The notes: generated from the letters alone by a model not told the origin. DNA of 64,000 bases from Rhodospirillales bacterium (GCA_016214125.1 JACRPC010000021.1:140927-204926), one strand, 5' to 3'; counted from the first letter of the stretch, positions 54,693-63,650 are shown. Program-made: numbers and translations.

Positions 54693-56099
54693 TCAGTCCA
54701 GCCAGGGCAACGCCGATTTCGCCTTTGTCCCAAAGCGGTCGAGGCTGGTCGTCACCTCGCGGAAGGGGGCGCGGCGGAAACGGTCGCGCTCGGCGAACGG
54801 AACGGTGGCGTCGATGCCGACCTTGGCGCGGCGCCCATTGTCGCTCACCCGCACATATTCGTGGGCGCGCGCTCCCGGAACGACGAACAGATCGCGCGAC
54901 CCCTCCATCCGCATCGCCAGGGCGTATTCGACATCGAGGGGGTCGCGGATGTCGATGTCGTCATCGACCGCGATGACGAGATCGAGATCCTTGAGCGTGG
55001 CGAACGCCGCCAGGATGGCGTTGCGCTGGAAGCCCTCGTGGGCCTCGCTGTCCTTGCGCACGCTCAGCACGGCGTGGAAGCGGTGCAGGCCGCCCGCCGT
55101 CATCTCGACATCGCGGACGATCGGCACCGCCGCTTGCAGCGCCGACAGCAGGCTGGCTTCGAGCACGTATTTGCGCAGCATCACCGTTTCGCGCCCGACG
55201 CCGTTGATGGCGTGGTAGAGCGGCCGGTGACGGTGGCAAAGCGCGCTGGCCTCGAACACCGGCGCCTCGCCCTCGGGCGACAGGTAGCCGACGAACTCGC
55301 CGAACGGGCCCTCGCGCACGGTTTCGGCCGGCCGCAGCACGCCCTCGATGACGATCTCGGTCTCGGCCGGATAGAGCAGATCCTGGCTGCGGGCTTTCAC
55401 CATGGCGATCGGCCGCCCGGCCAGCCGCCCGGCGATGGCAAACTCGTCGGCGCCCTCGGGCATCAAGGCCCCCATGGTGGCGGCGGTGTAGTAGACGGCG
55501 AGATCGGTGCCGATGCAGACGGCGATCGGCAAGGGCTTGCCCATCCGCTGGGCGCGCTCGAAGGCCTGGCGCAGATGCCGGCCGAAATCGAGCTTGATCG
55601 CCGTGCGCTGCGGCCCGATCAGTTGGAGGCGGTGGTAGGAAGCGTTGTAGACGCCGGTCTCCGGGTCTTGCGCGACCACGATGCCGGCGGTGATGAAGCG
55701 CCCGGCGTCGCCGTCGCCGTGGCGCAGGATCGGCAGTTGGACGCCAAGATCGAACGTTGTGTGCACGTTCTCATGCACCGGCGCCTCGGCGACGATCTCG
55801 GGGGGCAACGGATGGCCGAAGGCCCGGCCGATCATCGCCCGGATGCCCCGGTAATCGGTGGCGAAAGCGGCCTCGCAATTCTCGCGACTGGCCAGGAAAT
55901 TGCCGAGCACCGGCATCGCGTGCCCCTTGACCTCGGGGAACAGCAGCGCCGGCCCGCCATCGATCTTCTTCATGATGCCGGCGATCTCGAATTCGGGATC
56001 GGCCGCGCCCTCGTACCAGCGCAGCCGCCCGGCCGCCTGCAGGCGCTGAAGGGCGGCGCGGAAGCCGGTGTCGATGCCGCCTGGGGTGTTGGGAATCAT
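54693..56099 (-). CDS. UbiD family decarboxylase
   Basis: A 468-residue (de)carboxylase of the UbiD group, which uses prenylated FMN. The putative catalytic Arg157 (ASYHRLQ) and the Glu-rich segment PAETEIVIEG (Glu246/248, 252) with EGPFGEFVGY (Glu263/268) correspond to the Arg-Glu-Glu active-site set. The N-terminus resembles phenolic-acid, phthaloyl-CoA and related decarboxylases more than the ubiquinone enzyme. It is the last gene of the leftward ALDH-SDR-UbiD set. No UbiX, which makes the cofactor, is in the window. Confidence 0.85.
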   Translation of the reverse strand: MIPNTPGGIDTGFRAALQRLQAAGRLRWYEGAADPEFEIAGIMKKIDGGPALLFPEVKGHAMPVLGNFLASRENCEAAFATDYRGIRAMIGRAFGHPLPPEIVAEAPVHENVHTTFDLGVQLPILRHGDGDAGRFITAGIVVAQDPETGVYNASYHRLQLIGPQRTAIKLDFGRHLRQAFERAQRMGKPLPIAVCIGTDLAVYYTAATMGALMPEGADEFAIAGRLAGRPIAMVKARSQDLLYPAETEIVIEGVLRPAETVREGPFGEFVGYLSPEGEAPVFEASALCHRHRPLYHAINGVGRETVMLRKYVLEASLLSALQAAVPIVRDVEMTAGGLHRFHAVLSVRKDSEAHEGFQRNAILAAFATLKDLDLVIAVDDDIDIRDPLDVEYALAMRMEGSRDLFVVPGARAHEYVRVSDNGRRAKVGIDATVPFAERDRFRRAPFREVTTSLDRFGTKAKSALPWLD

Positions 56100-56109
56100 C
56101 GTGGGCCTT

Positions 56110-56874
56110 TCAATGGAAGAGCGCGCCGCCGTCGACGTTGAAGGTCTGGCCGGTGATGAAGGCGCTGTCCTCGGACAAGAGGAAGGCGATGACGCCGTTC
56201 AGATCCTCGGGCGTCTGCGGCCGTGCAAGGGCGCGCACCGCCTGGGCGCGCGCCCGATCCTCCTCGGAATAGCCTTGGCGCACCCCGTCGGTGTCGACCA
56301 GTCCCGGCATCACCAGATTGGTGCGGATGCCGTCAGGCCCGATTTCGCGGGCCAGCGCCCGCGTAAAGCCGACGAGCGCCGATTTCGAGGTCACGTAATG
56401 AAGAAAGCCGCTCACCCCGGAGAGCACGGTGTTGGACGAAATGGTGACGATGCTGCCCGATTTCTGCTGGCGCATTTGGGGCAGCACGGCGCGGCAACAG
56501 AGGAAGGGGCCGCGCACGTTCACCGCCATCACCCGGTCCCACTGGGCGACATCGATCTCCATCATCGAGCGCTTGGGCAGCAGCGCCGAAAAAAGGGCGG
56601 CGTTGTTGACCAGCCCGTCGATGCGGCCGAATTGCTCGAGGGCGAAGCGGGCCATCCGCTCGGTATCGTCTTGCGACGCGATGTCGACTTTAAGCGCTCG
56701 CGCCGTGCCGCCGGCGCGGCCGATCGCCTCGGCCAGGGCCTGCACGCCCTCCTCGTTGACGTCGGTGACGACCAGCTTCGCCCCCTCGGCGGCCAGATGG
56801 CGCGCGTAAATGGCGCCGATGCCCTGGGCGGCCCCGGTCAGCAGAACAACCTTGTCGCGAATCCCTTGGGCCAT
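56110..56874 (-). CDS. SDR family NAD(P)-dependent dehydrogenase
   Basis: A 254-residue short-chain dehydrogenase. TGAAQGIG is the nucleotide loop (near 14); the Asp in VVTDVN after the second strand favours NAD; NNAA and the catalytic Ser, Tyr and Lys (ISSNTVLSG... HYVTSKSAL) are present; NVDGGALFH closes the fold. It probably oxidises an alcohol or reduces a ketone for the pathway. It lies ten bases upstream of the ubiD-like gene and 48 after the ALDH gene. Confidence 0.85.
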   Translation of the reverse strand: MAQGIRDKVVLLTGAAQGIGAIYARHLAAEGAKLVVTDVNEEGVQALAEAIGRAGGTARALKVDIASQDDTERMARFALEQFGRIDGLVNNAALFSALLPKRSMMEIDVAQWDRVMAVNVRGPFLCCRAVLPQMRQQKSGSIVTISSNTVLSGVSGFLHYVTSKSALVGFTRALAREIGPDGIRTNLVMPGLVDTDGVRQGYSEEDRARAQAVRALARPQTPEDLNGVIAFLLSEDSAFITGQTFNVDGGALFH

Positions 56875-56922
56875 GCGCCCTCCCTAACCCTTGGACACGG
56901 CGGCGCTGGGCCGCGCCGTGTT

Positions 56923-58410
56923 CTAGTTTCCCTTGTCGAGCCGCCGGGTGCTGATGGTCTGCAGTTCGAACTGCTCTTCCAGCGCCACCTCGCCGTGGCC
57001 GCGCCCCAGCCCGCTCGATTTGAAGCCGCCGAACGGCATGTCGACCGCCGACGCCACCGCGTGAGTGTTGATGAAGGTGGTGCCGGCGTCAATGCGCCGG
57101 GCGAGCGCCCAGCCCCGATCGATATCCTCGGTCCAGATCGACGAGGCCAACCCGAATTCGGTATCGTTGGCCAGCCGCACCGCCTCGTCCTCGCTGGCAA
57201 ACGGCATGATCGGAATGATGGGGCCGAACTGCTCGCAGGTGACGACCCGATCGCGGTGATCGACCCCGGTGACGATGTGCGGGCGGATGAAATAGCCGTT
57301 TTTCCATTCCTCGTCGGAAACCGCCTTTTGGCCGACTTCGGTCACCTTGCCCGACCCGGTCCGGGTCTCGGCGATAAGCTGGTTGACGAAACGGTACTGC
57401 GGCTGGGTGGTGAGCGGCCCCATCGTCACCTTGGGGTCGAGCCCGTTGCCGATCACCATGGCGTCGGCGGCCTGGGTGAAGCGGTCGACGAATCGCGCGT
57501 AAAGACTCTGATGCACGTAGATCCGCTTCACGTCGTAGCAGATCTGGCCCGAACAGGTGAAGACGGCCTTGAGCACGCCCGGCACCGTCTGGTCGAGATC
57601 GGCGTCGGCGAGCACGAGAGCCGGATCGTTGCCGCCCAATTCCATGGTGCAGCGCTTGACGGTGGCGCTGGCGTTCTCGAGAACCTTGGCGCCGACGCCG
57701 ACCGAGCCGGTGAAGATCACCCGGCGCACCAGGGGATGGGTGGAGAGTTCGGTCCCCACCCCGGCGCCTTCGCCGGTCACCACGTTGAGCACGCCCGCCG
57801 GCAGCCTTTCGGCCATCAGCCGCACGCTTTCGATCAGGGCCAGGGGCACGAAATTCGAGGGCTTCACCACCACGGTGTTGCCGGCGATCAGGGCCGGCGC
57901 GATGCCCAGGAAGGCCAGGAGGACCGGCGCGTTCCAAGGCACGATGACCGCCGTCACCCCCATCGGCCGACGCGCCACCAGCACGCGCCCGTTGGGCGCC
58001 GGCAGCTCCCATTCGAGCTTGAAGTCCTTGGCCAGCCCGACATAGTAGTCGGTGCAGCGCTTGGCCCCCATGCAATCGAACCAGGCATCGAGACGGGTTT
58101 TGCCATTCTCGCGGCTGAGCAGGGCGGCGCGCGCCTCCATGCCGGGCATCAGCGCCTCGCCGGCCTCGGCCAACTGGCGGGCGCGCTCGGCGATCGGCAG
58201 CGCCGACCAGGCGGGAAAGGCGGCGTGCGCCGCCGCAACCGCTTGGCGGGCCTCGTCGAGCGATCCGACCGGAATGATGCCCACCGTTTCGCCAAGCCGA
58301 GCCGGATTGACGATCGGAACCGGGTCCTTGATCGGCAGTTCGCGCCCACCAAGATAGAGCGCCCCCATATAGGGCGTCGCGCCGTCGCGGTCGTGCGTTC
58401 TGGTGCTCAT
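56923..58410 (-). CDS. Aldehyde dehydrogenase family protein
   Basis: A 495-residue ALDH. IVPWNAPVLLAFLGIAPALIAGNT, ELGGNDPALVLADAD (general base Glu) and SGQICYDVKR with the catalytic cysteine near 291 are present. The C-terminal DMPFGGFKSSGLGRGHGEVALEE is standard. The specific subgroup (benzaldehyde, vanillin or terpene aldehyde type) cannot be told, but it is distinct from the GabD-like enzyme at 29373. The ATG at 58410 has GGGAGAACC upstream. It opens the leftward operon; divergent from the FAD oxidoreductase gene. Confidence 0.85.
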   Translation of the reverse strand: MSTRTHDRDGATPYMGALYLGGRELPIKDPVPIVNPARLGETVGIIPVGSLDEARQAVAAAHAAFPAWSALPIAERARQLAEAGEALMPGMEARAALLSRENGKTRLDAWFDCMGAKRCTDYYVGLAKDFKLEWELPAPNGRVLVARRPMGVTAVIVPWNAPVLLAFLGIAPALIAGNTVVVKPSNFVPLALIESVRLMAERLPAGVLNVVTGEGAGVGTELSTHPLVRRVIFTGSVGVGAKVLENASATVKRCTMELGGNDPALVLADADLDQTVPGVLKAVFTCSGQICYDVKRIYVHQSLYARFVDRFTQAADAMVIGNGLDPKVTMGPLTTQPQYRFVNQLIAETRTGSGKVTEVGQKAVSDEEWKNGYFIRPHIVTGVDHRDRVVTCEQFGPIIPIMPFASEDEAVRLANDTEFGLASSIWTEDIDRGWALARRIDAGTTFINTHAVASAVDMPFGGFKSSGLGRGHGEVALEEQFELQTISTRRLDKGN

Positions 58411-58465
58411 GGGGTTCTCCCGTCCGGTCGGCGGTACGCCGTTGGCCGCGCCTGCGGCTAACAAT

Positions 58466-58488
58466 GTGAAACTTCACTGATGTTTCAC
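58466..58488. promoter_or_regulatory. Inverted repeat operator candidate
   Basis: GTGAAAC (58466-58472) and GTTTCAC (58482-58488) are perfect arms 9 bases apart; the left arm also overlaps a smaller palindrome GTGAAACTTCAC (58466-58477). This size and spacing suit a TetR- or GntR-type dimer. It sits about 55 bases upstream of the ALDH ATG and 100 upstream of the rightward -35 box. Confidence 0.5.
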
Positions 58489-58586
58489 CATTCGGACCCG
58501 CCCTGTCAATCGCCGTGATCGCCAAACGCCTTTGCTCGGGCCTGGTGGCCGATCGGGCGCCGGCGAATGCGGTCGGTCGGCTGCGC

Positions 58587-58614
58587 TTGACAAAGCGTCG
58601 CCCCAATGTAAAGT
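58587..58614 (+). promoter_or_regulatory. Promoter toward the FAD oxidoreductase genes
   Basis: TTGACA (58587-58592) and TAAAGT (58609-58614) are 16 bases apart. A second -10-like TAAAAT lies at 58620-58625. The leader to the ATG at 58812 would be about 190 bases. Confidence 0.45.
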
Positions 58615-58811
58615 TGCTGTAAAATATCAGTGTGTCATCGGGGAGGTGACCACTCAAGGACTTGCCCGACGCCGGCTCTTTTCCGGTCCCAAAGCCCAAT
58701 AAAAGCGGGGGCCAGGCGTTCGGGATCGGCCGGGTCGGTCTTGCGGCTCACGCCTCCCCGACGGTCATGGGCCCGACGGTCATGGGATCGCGGCGATTCC
58801 TGGAGACGGAC

Positions 58812-60389
58812 ATGGATGGTGCGACCTACGACGTGTTGATCATCGGCGCCGGGCATAACGGTCTGGTGCTGGGGGCCTATCTCGCCAAGGCGGGGCTCAA
58901 GGTCTGCGTTCTCGAACGGCGCCTTGAGGTTGGCGGCGGTCTGAGCACCGAGGAAATCACCCTTCCCGGGTTCGCGCACAATCTCCACTCCTATTTCCAC
59001 GACACCATCAACATCATGCCGGCCTACACCGATCTCGAACTCGAGCGGTTCAACGCCCGCTATTGCCACCCGCCGGTGCAGGCCGGGCTTATCTTGCCCG
59101 ACGGCCGGTCGCTCTGCTTCTACGACGATCTCGACAAGACCTGCGCCAGCATCGCCCGCTTTTCCAAGCGCGACGCCGAGACCTGGCGCGAAGTGGTCGC
59201 CAACTACCGCGAGTTCATCTCGACGGTGATCGTGCCGGCGCTCTACAGCGCGCCGCCGCAGCCGTCGGAACAGATCATGGCGATGGAGGGCTCGGCGGAG
59301 GGCATGGAATGGCTCCGGCTTGGCCGGATGACGCCCTTGGAAGTCCTCGACGAGTGGTTCGAGAACGAGCACGTCAAGGCCCTGGTGCTCCACCATCTGC
59401 CGATCCCGCGCGGCATCTTGCCCGATTACGCCGGCCTGGGCACCGTGGTGCCCTTGGTGATCAGCCAGGTCGAGTACGCCCAGATCGCGCGCGGCGGCTC
59501 GCACATCACCGCGCACGCCCTTTGGCGGGCCCTCTTGCGCTTCGGCGGCGAGATCACCTCGCTCACCCATGTCGAGCGGATTCTGGTCGACGACGGCAAG
59601 GTAACCGGGGTGCGCTTCGAGGATGGCCGCACGCTGCACGCCCCCATCGTGGTCAGCACCGTCGATCTCAAGCAGACCTTCCTCAAGATGGTGGGCGAGG
59701 ATCATCTCGATCCCGGCTTCGCCAAGAAGGTCAAGGGCCACCGGCTCGACGAATTCTCGGTCTTCTCGGTGCATCTGGCGTTGCGCGAGGCGCCCAAATT
59801 CCGCACCCAGCCCGGCTACGACGACATCAACCAATCGCTCCGCCTCAACATCGGCTTCGATCGGCCGGAGGATTTCATCGACATCGTCGCCCAGGTGCGG
59901 CTGGGCAAGCTACCCGACAAGCTGGCCTTCATCGCCAGCGTGCCCACCTGGTTCGATCCCTCGCAGGCGCCGCCCGGCTGCCACACCGCCTTCCTCTGGC
60001 AATTGGCGCCCTACGAAATCAAAGGCGCCAAATGGGACGACGTCAAGGACGACTACGCCAAACGCTGCATCGCCAAGTGGCGCGAATTCGCGCCCAACCT
60101 CACCGACGACAACATCATGGGGATGGCGGTCCAGACGCCCCAAGACATCGAAGGCCGCTTCATCAACATGGCGAAGGGTGGTCCCTTCATGGGGCGGACC
60201 AATCTGGCGCAGATGGAGCACTTCCGGCCGCTGCCCGAGCTGGCGGAATTCCGCACCCCCATCGAGGGCCTTTATATGGCCGGCGCCTGCATGCATCCGG
60301 GCGGCGGCATCATCGCCGGCCCGGCGGTGATCGCCGCCGAGATGATCATGGACGATCTCAAGCGTCCGAAATGGTGGGAAGCCGACTAG
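58812..60389 (+). CDS. FAD-dependent oxidoreductase, phytoene-dehydrogenase/PYROXD2-like (1)
   Basis: A 525-residue flavoprotein of the COG1233 (CrtI/PYROXD2-like) group. YDVLIIGAGHNGLVLGAYLAKAG (Rossmann loop at 12-17) and ERRLEVGGGLSTEE start it; VSTVDLKQTFLKMVGEDHLD lies mid-way; the second FAD motif is GLYMAGACMHPGGGIIAGPA near 495. This matches the PYROXD2 rather than the carotenoid branch. Likely reaction is a desaturation or oxidation of a lipid-soluble or ring substrate. The ATG at 58812 has GGAG six bases upstream; ATGs at 58767 and 58780-ish would add residues without a ribosome site. Confidence 0.8.
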   Translation: MDGATYDVLIIGAGHNGLVLGAYLAKAGLKVCVLERRLEVGGGLSTEEITLPGFAHNLHSYFHDTINIMPAYTDLELERFNARYCHPPVQAGLILPDGRSLCFYDDLDKTCASIARFSKRDAETWREVVANYREFISTVIVPALYSAPPQPSEQIMAMEGSAEGMEWLRLGRMTPLEVLDEWFENEHVKALVLHHLPIPRGILPDYAGLGTVVPLVISQVEYAQIARGGSHITAHALWRALLRFGGEITSLTHVERILVDDGKVTGVRFEDGRTLHAPIVVSTVDLKQTFLKMVGEDHLDPGFAKKVKGHRLDEFSVFSVHLALREAPKFRTQPGYDDINQSLRLNIGFDRPEDFIDIVAQVRLGKLPDKLAFIASVPTWFDPSQAPPGCHTAFLWQLAPYEIKGAKWDDVKDDYAKRCIAKWREFAPNLTDDNIMGMAVQTPQDIEGRFINMAKGGPFMGRTNLAQMEHFRPLPELAEFRTPIEGLYMAGACMHPGGGIIAGPAVIAAEMIMDDLKRPKWWEAD

Positions 60390-60425
60390 CGTGCCCGCCC
60401 CCCTTCCTTTAGAGGACATCGAACC

Positions 60426-60944
60426 GTGATCAGAGTGGAGAACAGCTATCTTATCGACCGGTCGGCGGCGGCGGTCTTCGAAGTCTTCAGCCAAGTCGGC
60501 AACATGGCCAACGCCTTTCCGACCGTGCGCCGCGTCGAGGTCATCGATGCCGACCATGTCAGCGTGGGGGCGATCTTGAAGATGGGGCTGTTGTCGCTCG
60601 ACAGCAATGTGAACCTGGAAGTGACCGAGCGCCACCCACCGCTGCGTCTGGTCGCCAAAGGGACCGCCACGCCGGGCAAGGGGTTGGCCGCCGCGGCGCG
60701 CATGGTTGACAAGGAAGGCCTCACCCAGATCACCATGACCCTCGATCTCGAGGAGCTGGGGCCGGAAAAATGCCGCATCCACTACCAGGTTCATGCCGAG
60801 GCGCACGGCAATCTGAAGCGGGTCTACAATTCGATCATCAAGGGCCAGCGCGAAAAGCTCGAAGGCGCGTTCGTCGACAATTTGTCCAAGATCATGGGCA
60901 CGCCGATCGTCGCCATCGAAGGCGCGGCCAAGCACACGGGCTGA
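60426..60944 (+). CDS. SRPBCC (START-like/CoxG-type) protein
   Basis: A 172-residue soluble protein with a helix-grip fold: RVENSYLIDRSAAAVFEVFSQVGNMANAFPTV at the start is typical of SRPBCC domains that bind hydrophobic ligands or act as cyclase/aromatase or CoxG-like insertion factors. It has a GTG start at 60426. Placed between the two FAD oxidoreductases, it may bind or present their substrate; this is inference. Confidence 0.7.
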   Translation: MIRVENSYLIDRSAAAVFEVFSQVGNMANAFPTVRRVEVIDADHVSVGAILKMGLLSLDSNVNLEVTERHPPLRLVAKGTATPGKGLAAAARMVDKEGLTQITMTLDLEELGPEKCRIHYQVHAEAHGNLKRVYNSIIKGQREKLEGAFVDNLSKIMGTPIVAIEGAAKHTG

Positions 60945-60948
60945 CCCG

Positions 60949-61194
60949 ATGGCCTTGACCGTCACCTACGATTGCATCGCCTGCGCCGCCTGCGTGGCGG
61001 AATGTCCCAACCAGGCGATCGCCGAAGGCGACGGAATCTACGTGATCGATGCCGAGCGGTGTCGGGAATGCGAGGGCGATTACGACGAACCGCATTGCGT
61101 GCCGAGCTGCCCGGTCGACGCCATCGTCCCCGATCCGAACCGCCGCGAGGCCCGGGACCAAGACCCGCACGACGGGGCGCGCGTGGCGCCATGA
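60949..61194 (+). CDS. 2[4Fe-4S] ferredoxin
   Basis: An 81-residue ferredoxin with two clusters: C9-x2-C12-x2-C15-x3-C19-P and C38-x2-C41-x8-C50-x3-C54-P. The eight-residue insertion between the second and third cysteines of the second set marks the Allochromatium/YfhL type of low-potential ferredoxin. The C-terminal tail is acidic and disordered. It starts four bases after the SRPBCC gene and probably carries electrons from, or to, the two flanking flavoenzymes. Confidence 0.85.
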   Translation: MALTVTYDCIACAACVAECPNQAIAEGDGIYVIDAERCRECEGDYDEPHCVPSCPVDAIVPDPNRREARDQDPHDGARVAP

Positions 61195-61254
61195 GGGCAT
61201 CGGGCCAAGACCGCGTCGGCGCCGCCCACAGCCCGTACAGAGTTGGAGGCTAGG

Positions 61255-62901
61255 ATGGAACAGGACTACGACGGAATCATCATCGGCGCCGGCCACAACG
61301 GCATGATCTGTGCCGGCTATCTGGCCAAGGCGGGCCTCAAGATTCTGGTGATCGAACGGCATCTGGAAATGGGCGGCGGGCTCGATTCCCACGAAGGGGC
61401 GCGCTCGGGCTTCTGGCACAACATTCATTCCAACAACCATCGCGCCGTCTCCGATCTCATGTGGTATCGCGATCTCAAATTGGCCGAGATGGGGCAGGAA
61501 TACATCCGCCTGCCGGTTTCGGTGGCGATGATGACCCGTGACCACCGCGCCATTCTTTGGTACGCCAACGAGCCGGAGCGGACGGCGGCCTCCATCGGCC
61601 GCTTTTCCGCCAAGGACGCCAAGGCCTTCCTGGAGGTCAACAAGACCTATGCCGGCATGGCGCGCGAGATCTTCGCCCACGAGCAATACGCGCCGCCGCT
61701 GCCCTTCGCCCGCAAGAAGGCCCTGCTCGAACGCAGCCTGCCCGGCCGCCAATATCTGGAATGGCAGCCCTATTCGATCAACGACGCCTTCTCGCGCATC
61801 TTCGAGAACGATGCCGTGCGCGGCATGTTCTCCTTCCTCTCGGTGATCCGCGGCTTCGAAACCGATTCGCCCGGCCTGGGCCACATCGCGGCCGCCGCCA
61901 TTGCCTCGGGCGTCAACACCCAGATGGCGAAGGGCACGACGCACAAGCTTGCCCATTCGCTCCACAAGATGCTGATCAAGGCCGGCGCCGACATGGTGGA
62001 GACCGCGCCGGTCGCCCGGATTCTGGTCGAGAACGGCCGCGCGGTCGGCGTGCGCACCGCCGACGGCCGCGAATTTCGGGCCCGCAAATTCGTGGCCAGC
62101 AGCGTCAATCCCAACCAGACCTTCCTCGACATGGTGGGCAAGGACAATCTGGCGCCCGACTTCGCCGCCAAGGTCGAGAAGTTCAAATACTCGAACACCA
62201 CGCCGCTCTTCACGCTGCATCTGGCGCTGAACGAGCGCTTGTATTGGAAGGCGGCCGAGTACGATCCCGACGTCAACAAGGCCTTCTATCTGATCGCCGG
62301 CCTCGAGGGCCTGAAGGACATCATCGAGCTGTATGACGACGCCAACAACGGGCGCTTGCCGCGCGCGCTTCAGCTTCTGGGCGCCCAGCCGGCCCAGCAC
62401 GACCCGAGCCAGGCGCCGCCCGGAAAATGCACCGCCTTCTTCTGGCAGGTGGCGCCCGGCAATCTGTGCGAGGCCGAGGGCGGGCGCGCCCGCTGGGACC
62501 AGATTCGCCAGGACTTCACCGATCGCTGCTACAAGCATTTGGCCCATTACGCGACCAACCTCACGCCCGCCAACACGGTGGCCAGCTTCGGCATGACGCC
62601 GATCGACATCGAACGCCATCTGCCCAACATGGTGGGCGGCGACATCCAGGTGGGCGAGCTTTCGGAAAACCAGATTCTCGACAAGCGGCCCTTCCCCGAA
62701 TGCAGCCAGTACCGCACGCCGGTGCCGGGGCTTTATCTGTGCGGATCGAGCACCCATCCGGGCGGCAACATCACCGGCGCGCCCGGCTACAATTCGGCCG
62801 GCATCATCTGTCGGGATTTGGGCCTCGATCCCTGGTGGAAGCCCGAAGACCCCGCCGCCCATTGGGAAGCGCTGGCCAAGGCCGAGGCGGGGAAGAAATA
62901 G
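61255..62901 (+). CDS. FAD-dependent oxidoreductase, phytoene-dehydrogenase/PYROXD2-like (2)
   Basis: A 548-residue paralogue of the gene at 58812. YDGIIIGAGHNGMICAGYLAKAG (Rossmann loop 11-16), ERHLEMGGGLDSHEGARSGFWHN and the C-terminal LYLCGSSTHPGGNITGAPG near 510 match the same family. It has a longer middle region (for example LAHYATNLTPANTV). The ATG at 61255 has TTGGAGGCTAGG upstream. The two paralogues likely act on successive steps or on two ends of one substrate, using the ferredoxin. Confidence 0.8.
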   Translation: MEQDYDGIIIGAGHNGMICAGYLAKAGLKILVIERHLEMGGGLDSHEGARSGFWHNIHSNNHRAVSDLMWYRDLKLAEMGQEYIRLPVSVAMMTRDHRAILWYANEPERTAASIGRFSAKDAKAFLEVNKTYAGMAREIFAHEQYAPPLPFARKKALLERSLPGRQYLEWQPYSINDAFSRIFENDAVRGMFSFLSVIRGFETDSPGLGHIAAAAIASGVNTQMAKGTTHKLAHSLHKMLIKAGADMVETAPVARILVENGRAVGVRTADGREFRARKFVASSVNPNQTFLDMVGKDNLAPDFAAKVEKFKYSNTTPLFTLHLALNERLYWKAAEYDPDVNKAFYLIAGLEGLKDIIELYDDANNGRLPRALQLLGAQPAQHDPSQAPPGKCTAFFWQVAPGNLCEAEGGRARWDQIRQDFTDRCYKHLAHYATNLTPANTVASFGMTPIDIERHLPNMVGGDIQVGELSENQILDKRPFPECSQYRTPVPGLYLCGSSTHPGGNITGAPGYNSAGIICRDLGLDPWWKPEDPAAHWEALAKAEAGKK

Positions 62902-62926
62902 TCCGCTTTCGCCACCCGGGCGGCGC

Positions 62927-63511
62927 CTAGGGGGCTTTGGTCCCCGGTCGGCGCCCATCCTGGCGGTGACGGAAACCCGCCGCGTCGCCATAGTCGAGAA
63001 AGCCGTGGTAGCGCGAATGGGGCGGATGGAGCGGGTCGGCGTGCTTGATCGGGCACCAGTAATCCTCGGTGCGTCCACCCACCTCGCGCGCGTAGGCGAT
63101 GACCCCGGTCGCGTAGCCGCAATAAAGGCAATTCAGCCTTTCGATCGCATTCAGATAAACCAATTCGTGACGATCCCAGGCGATGAAATCGGCCCGGGGC
63201 ACCCTCGCCAGCCCGTAGATGGGAAAACAGACGCGCTGATAGAGGACGAGCGCCAGATCGAGAAGCGCGATCGGGACCAGCAGGGCGTAAATGGCCGGCG
63301 CCGTCAGGTAGAACAGCAGGGGCGAGCGAGCGAGAAAGACCCGCAGGCTCTTGCGCAGCCGCCGCTGCTCGTCCAGGGCGGCCCGCTCGAAGCGGGCGCC
63401 CTCGCGGCCGAGACTGTCCCGCATCGCCGCCCGCTTTTCGGCAAAGGCCCGGTCGATCTCGGCTTCCAGGTCGCGCAGGCGGGCGAGCAGTCGGGCGATG
63501 CCGTCATCCAT
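62927..63511 (-). CDS. Membrane protein with N-terminal coiled coil and CxxC motif
   Basis: A 194-residue protein I cannot name. Residues 5-55 form a Glu/Arg-rich coiled coil; one or two membrane segments lie at about 68-95 (FYLTAPAIYALLVPIALLDLALVLYQ); a cytoplasmic or periplasmic domain with ERLNCLYCGY (CxxC) near 125 and a third cysteine in WCPIKH follows. This could bind zinc or a metal cluster. It lies in convergent orientation, 26 bases after the FAD oxidoreductase stop. Unrelated in strand to that cluster. Confidence 0.55.
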   Translation of the reverse strand: MDDGIARLLARLRDLEAEIDRAFAEKRAAMRDSLGREGARFERAALDEQRRLRKSLRVFLARSPLLFYLTAPAIYALLVPIALLDLALVLYQRVCFPIYGLARVPRADFIAWDRHELVYLNAIERLNCLYCGYATGVIAYAREVGGRTEDYWCPIKHADPLHPPHSRYHGFLDYGDAAGFRHRQDGRRPGTKAP

Positions 63512-63575
63512 GGGCGCAAGGCCTTCCTGTCCGGAGATGAGGGGGCGGAACGCCCGCGCGACCCTTCGAAAAAGC

Positions 63576-63650
<75 letters not shown>

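Larger units (their letters stand above)
58411..58811. other. 401-base divergent control region of the catabolic-type cluster
   Basis: Separates the leftward ALDH-SDR-UbiD genes from the rightward FAD oxidoreductase genes. Holds an inverted repeat at 58466-58488 and a promoter near 58587 (listed separately). CGACGGTCATGGG is directly duplicated near 58759-58786, inside what a longer reading of the oxidoreductase would translate. No regulator gene is present. Confidence 0.5.
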
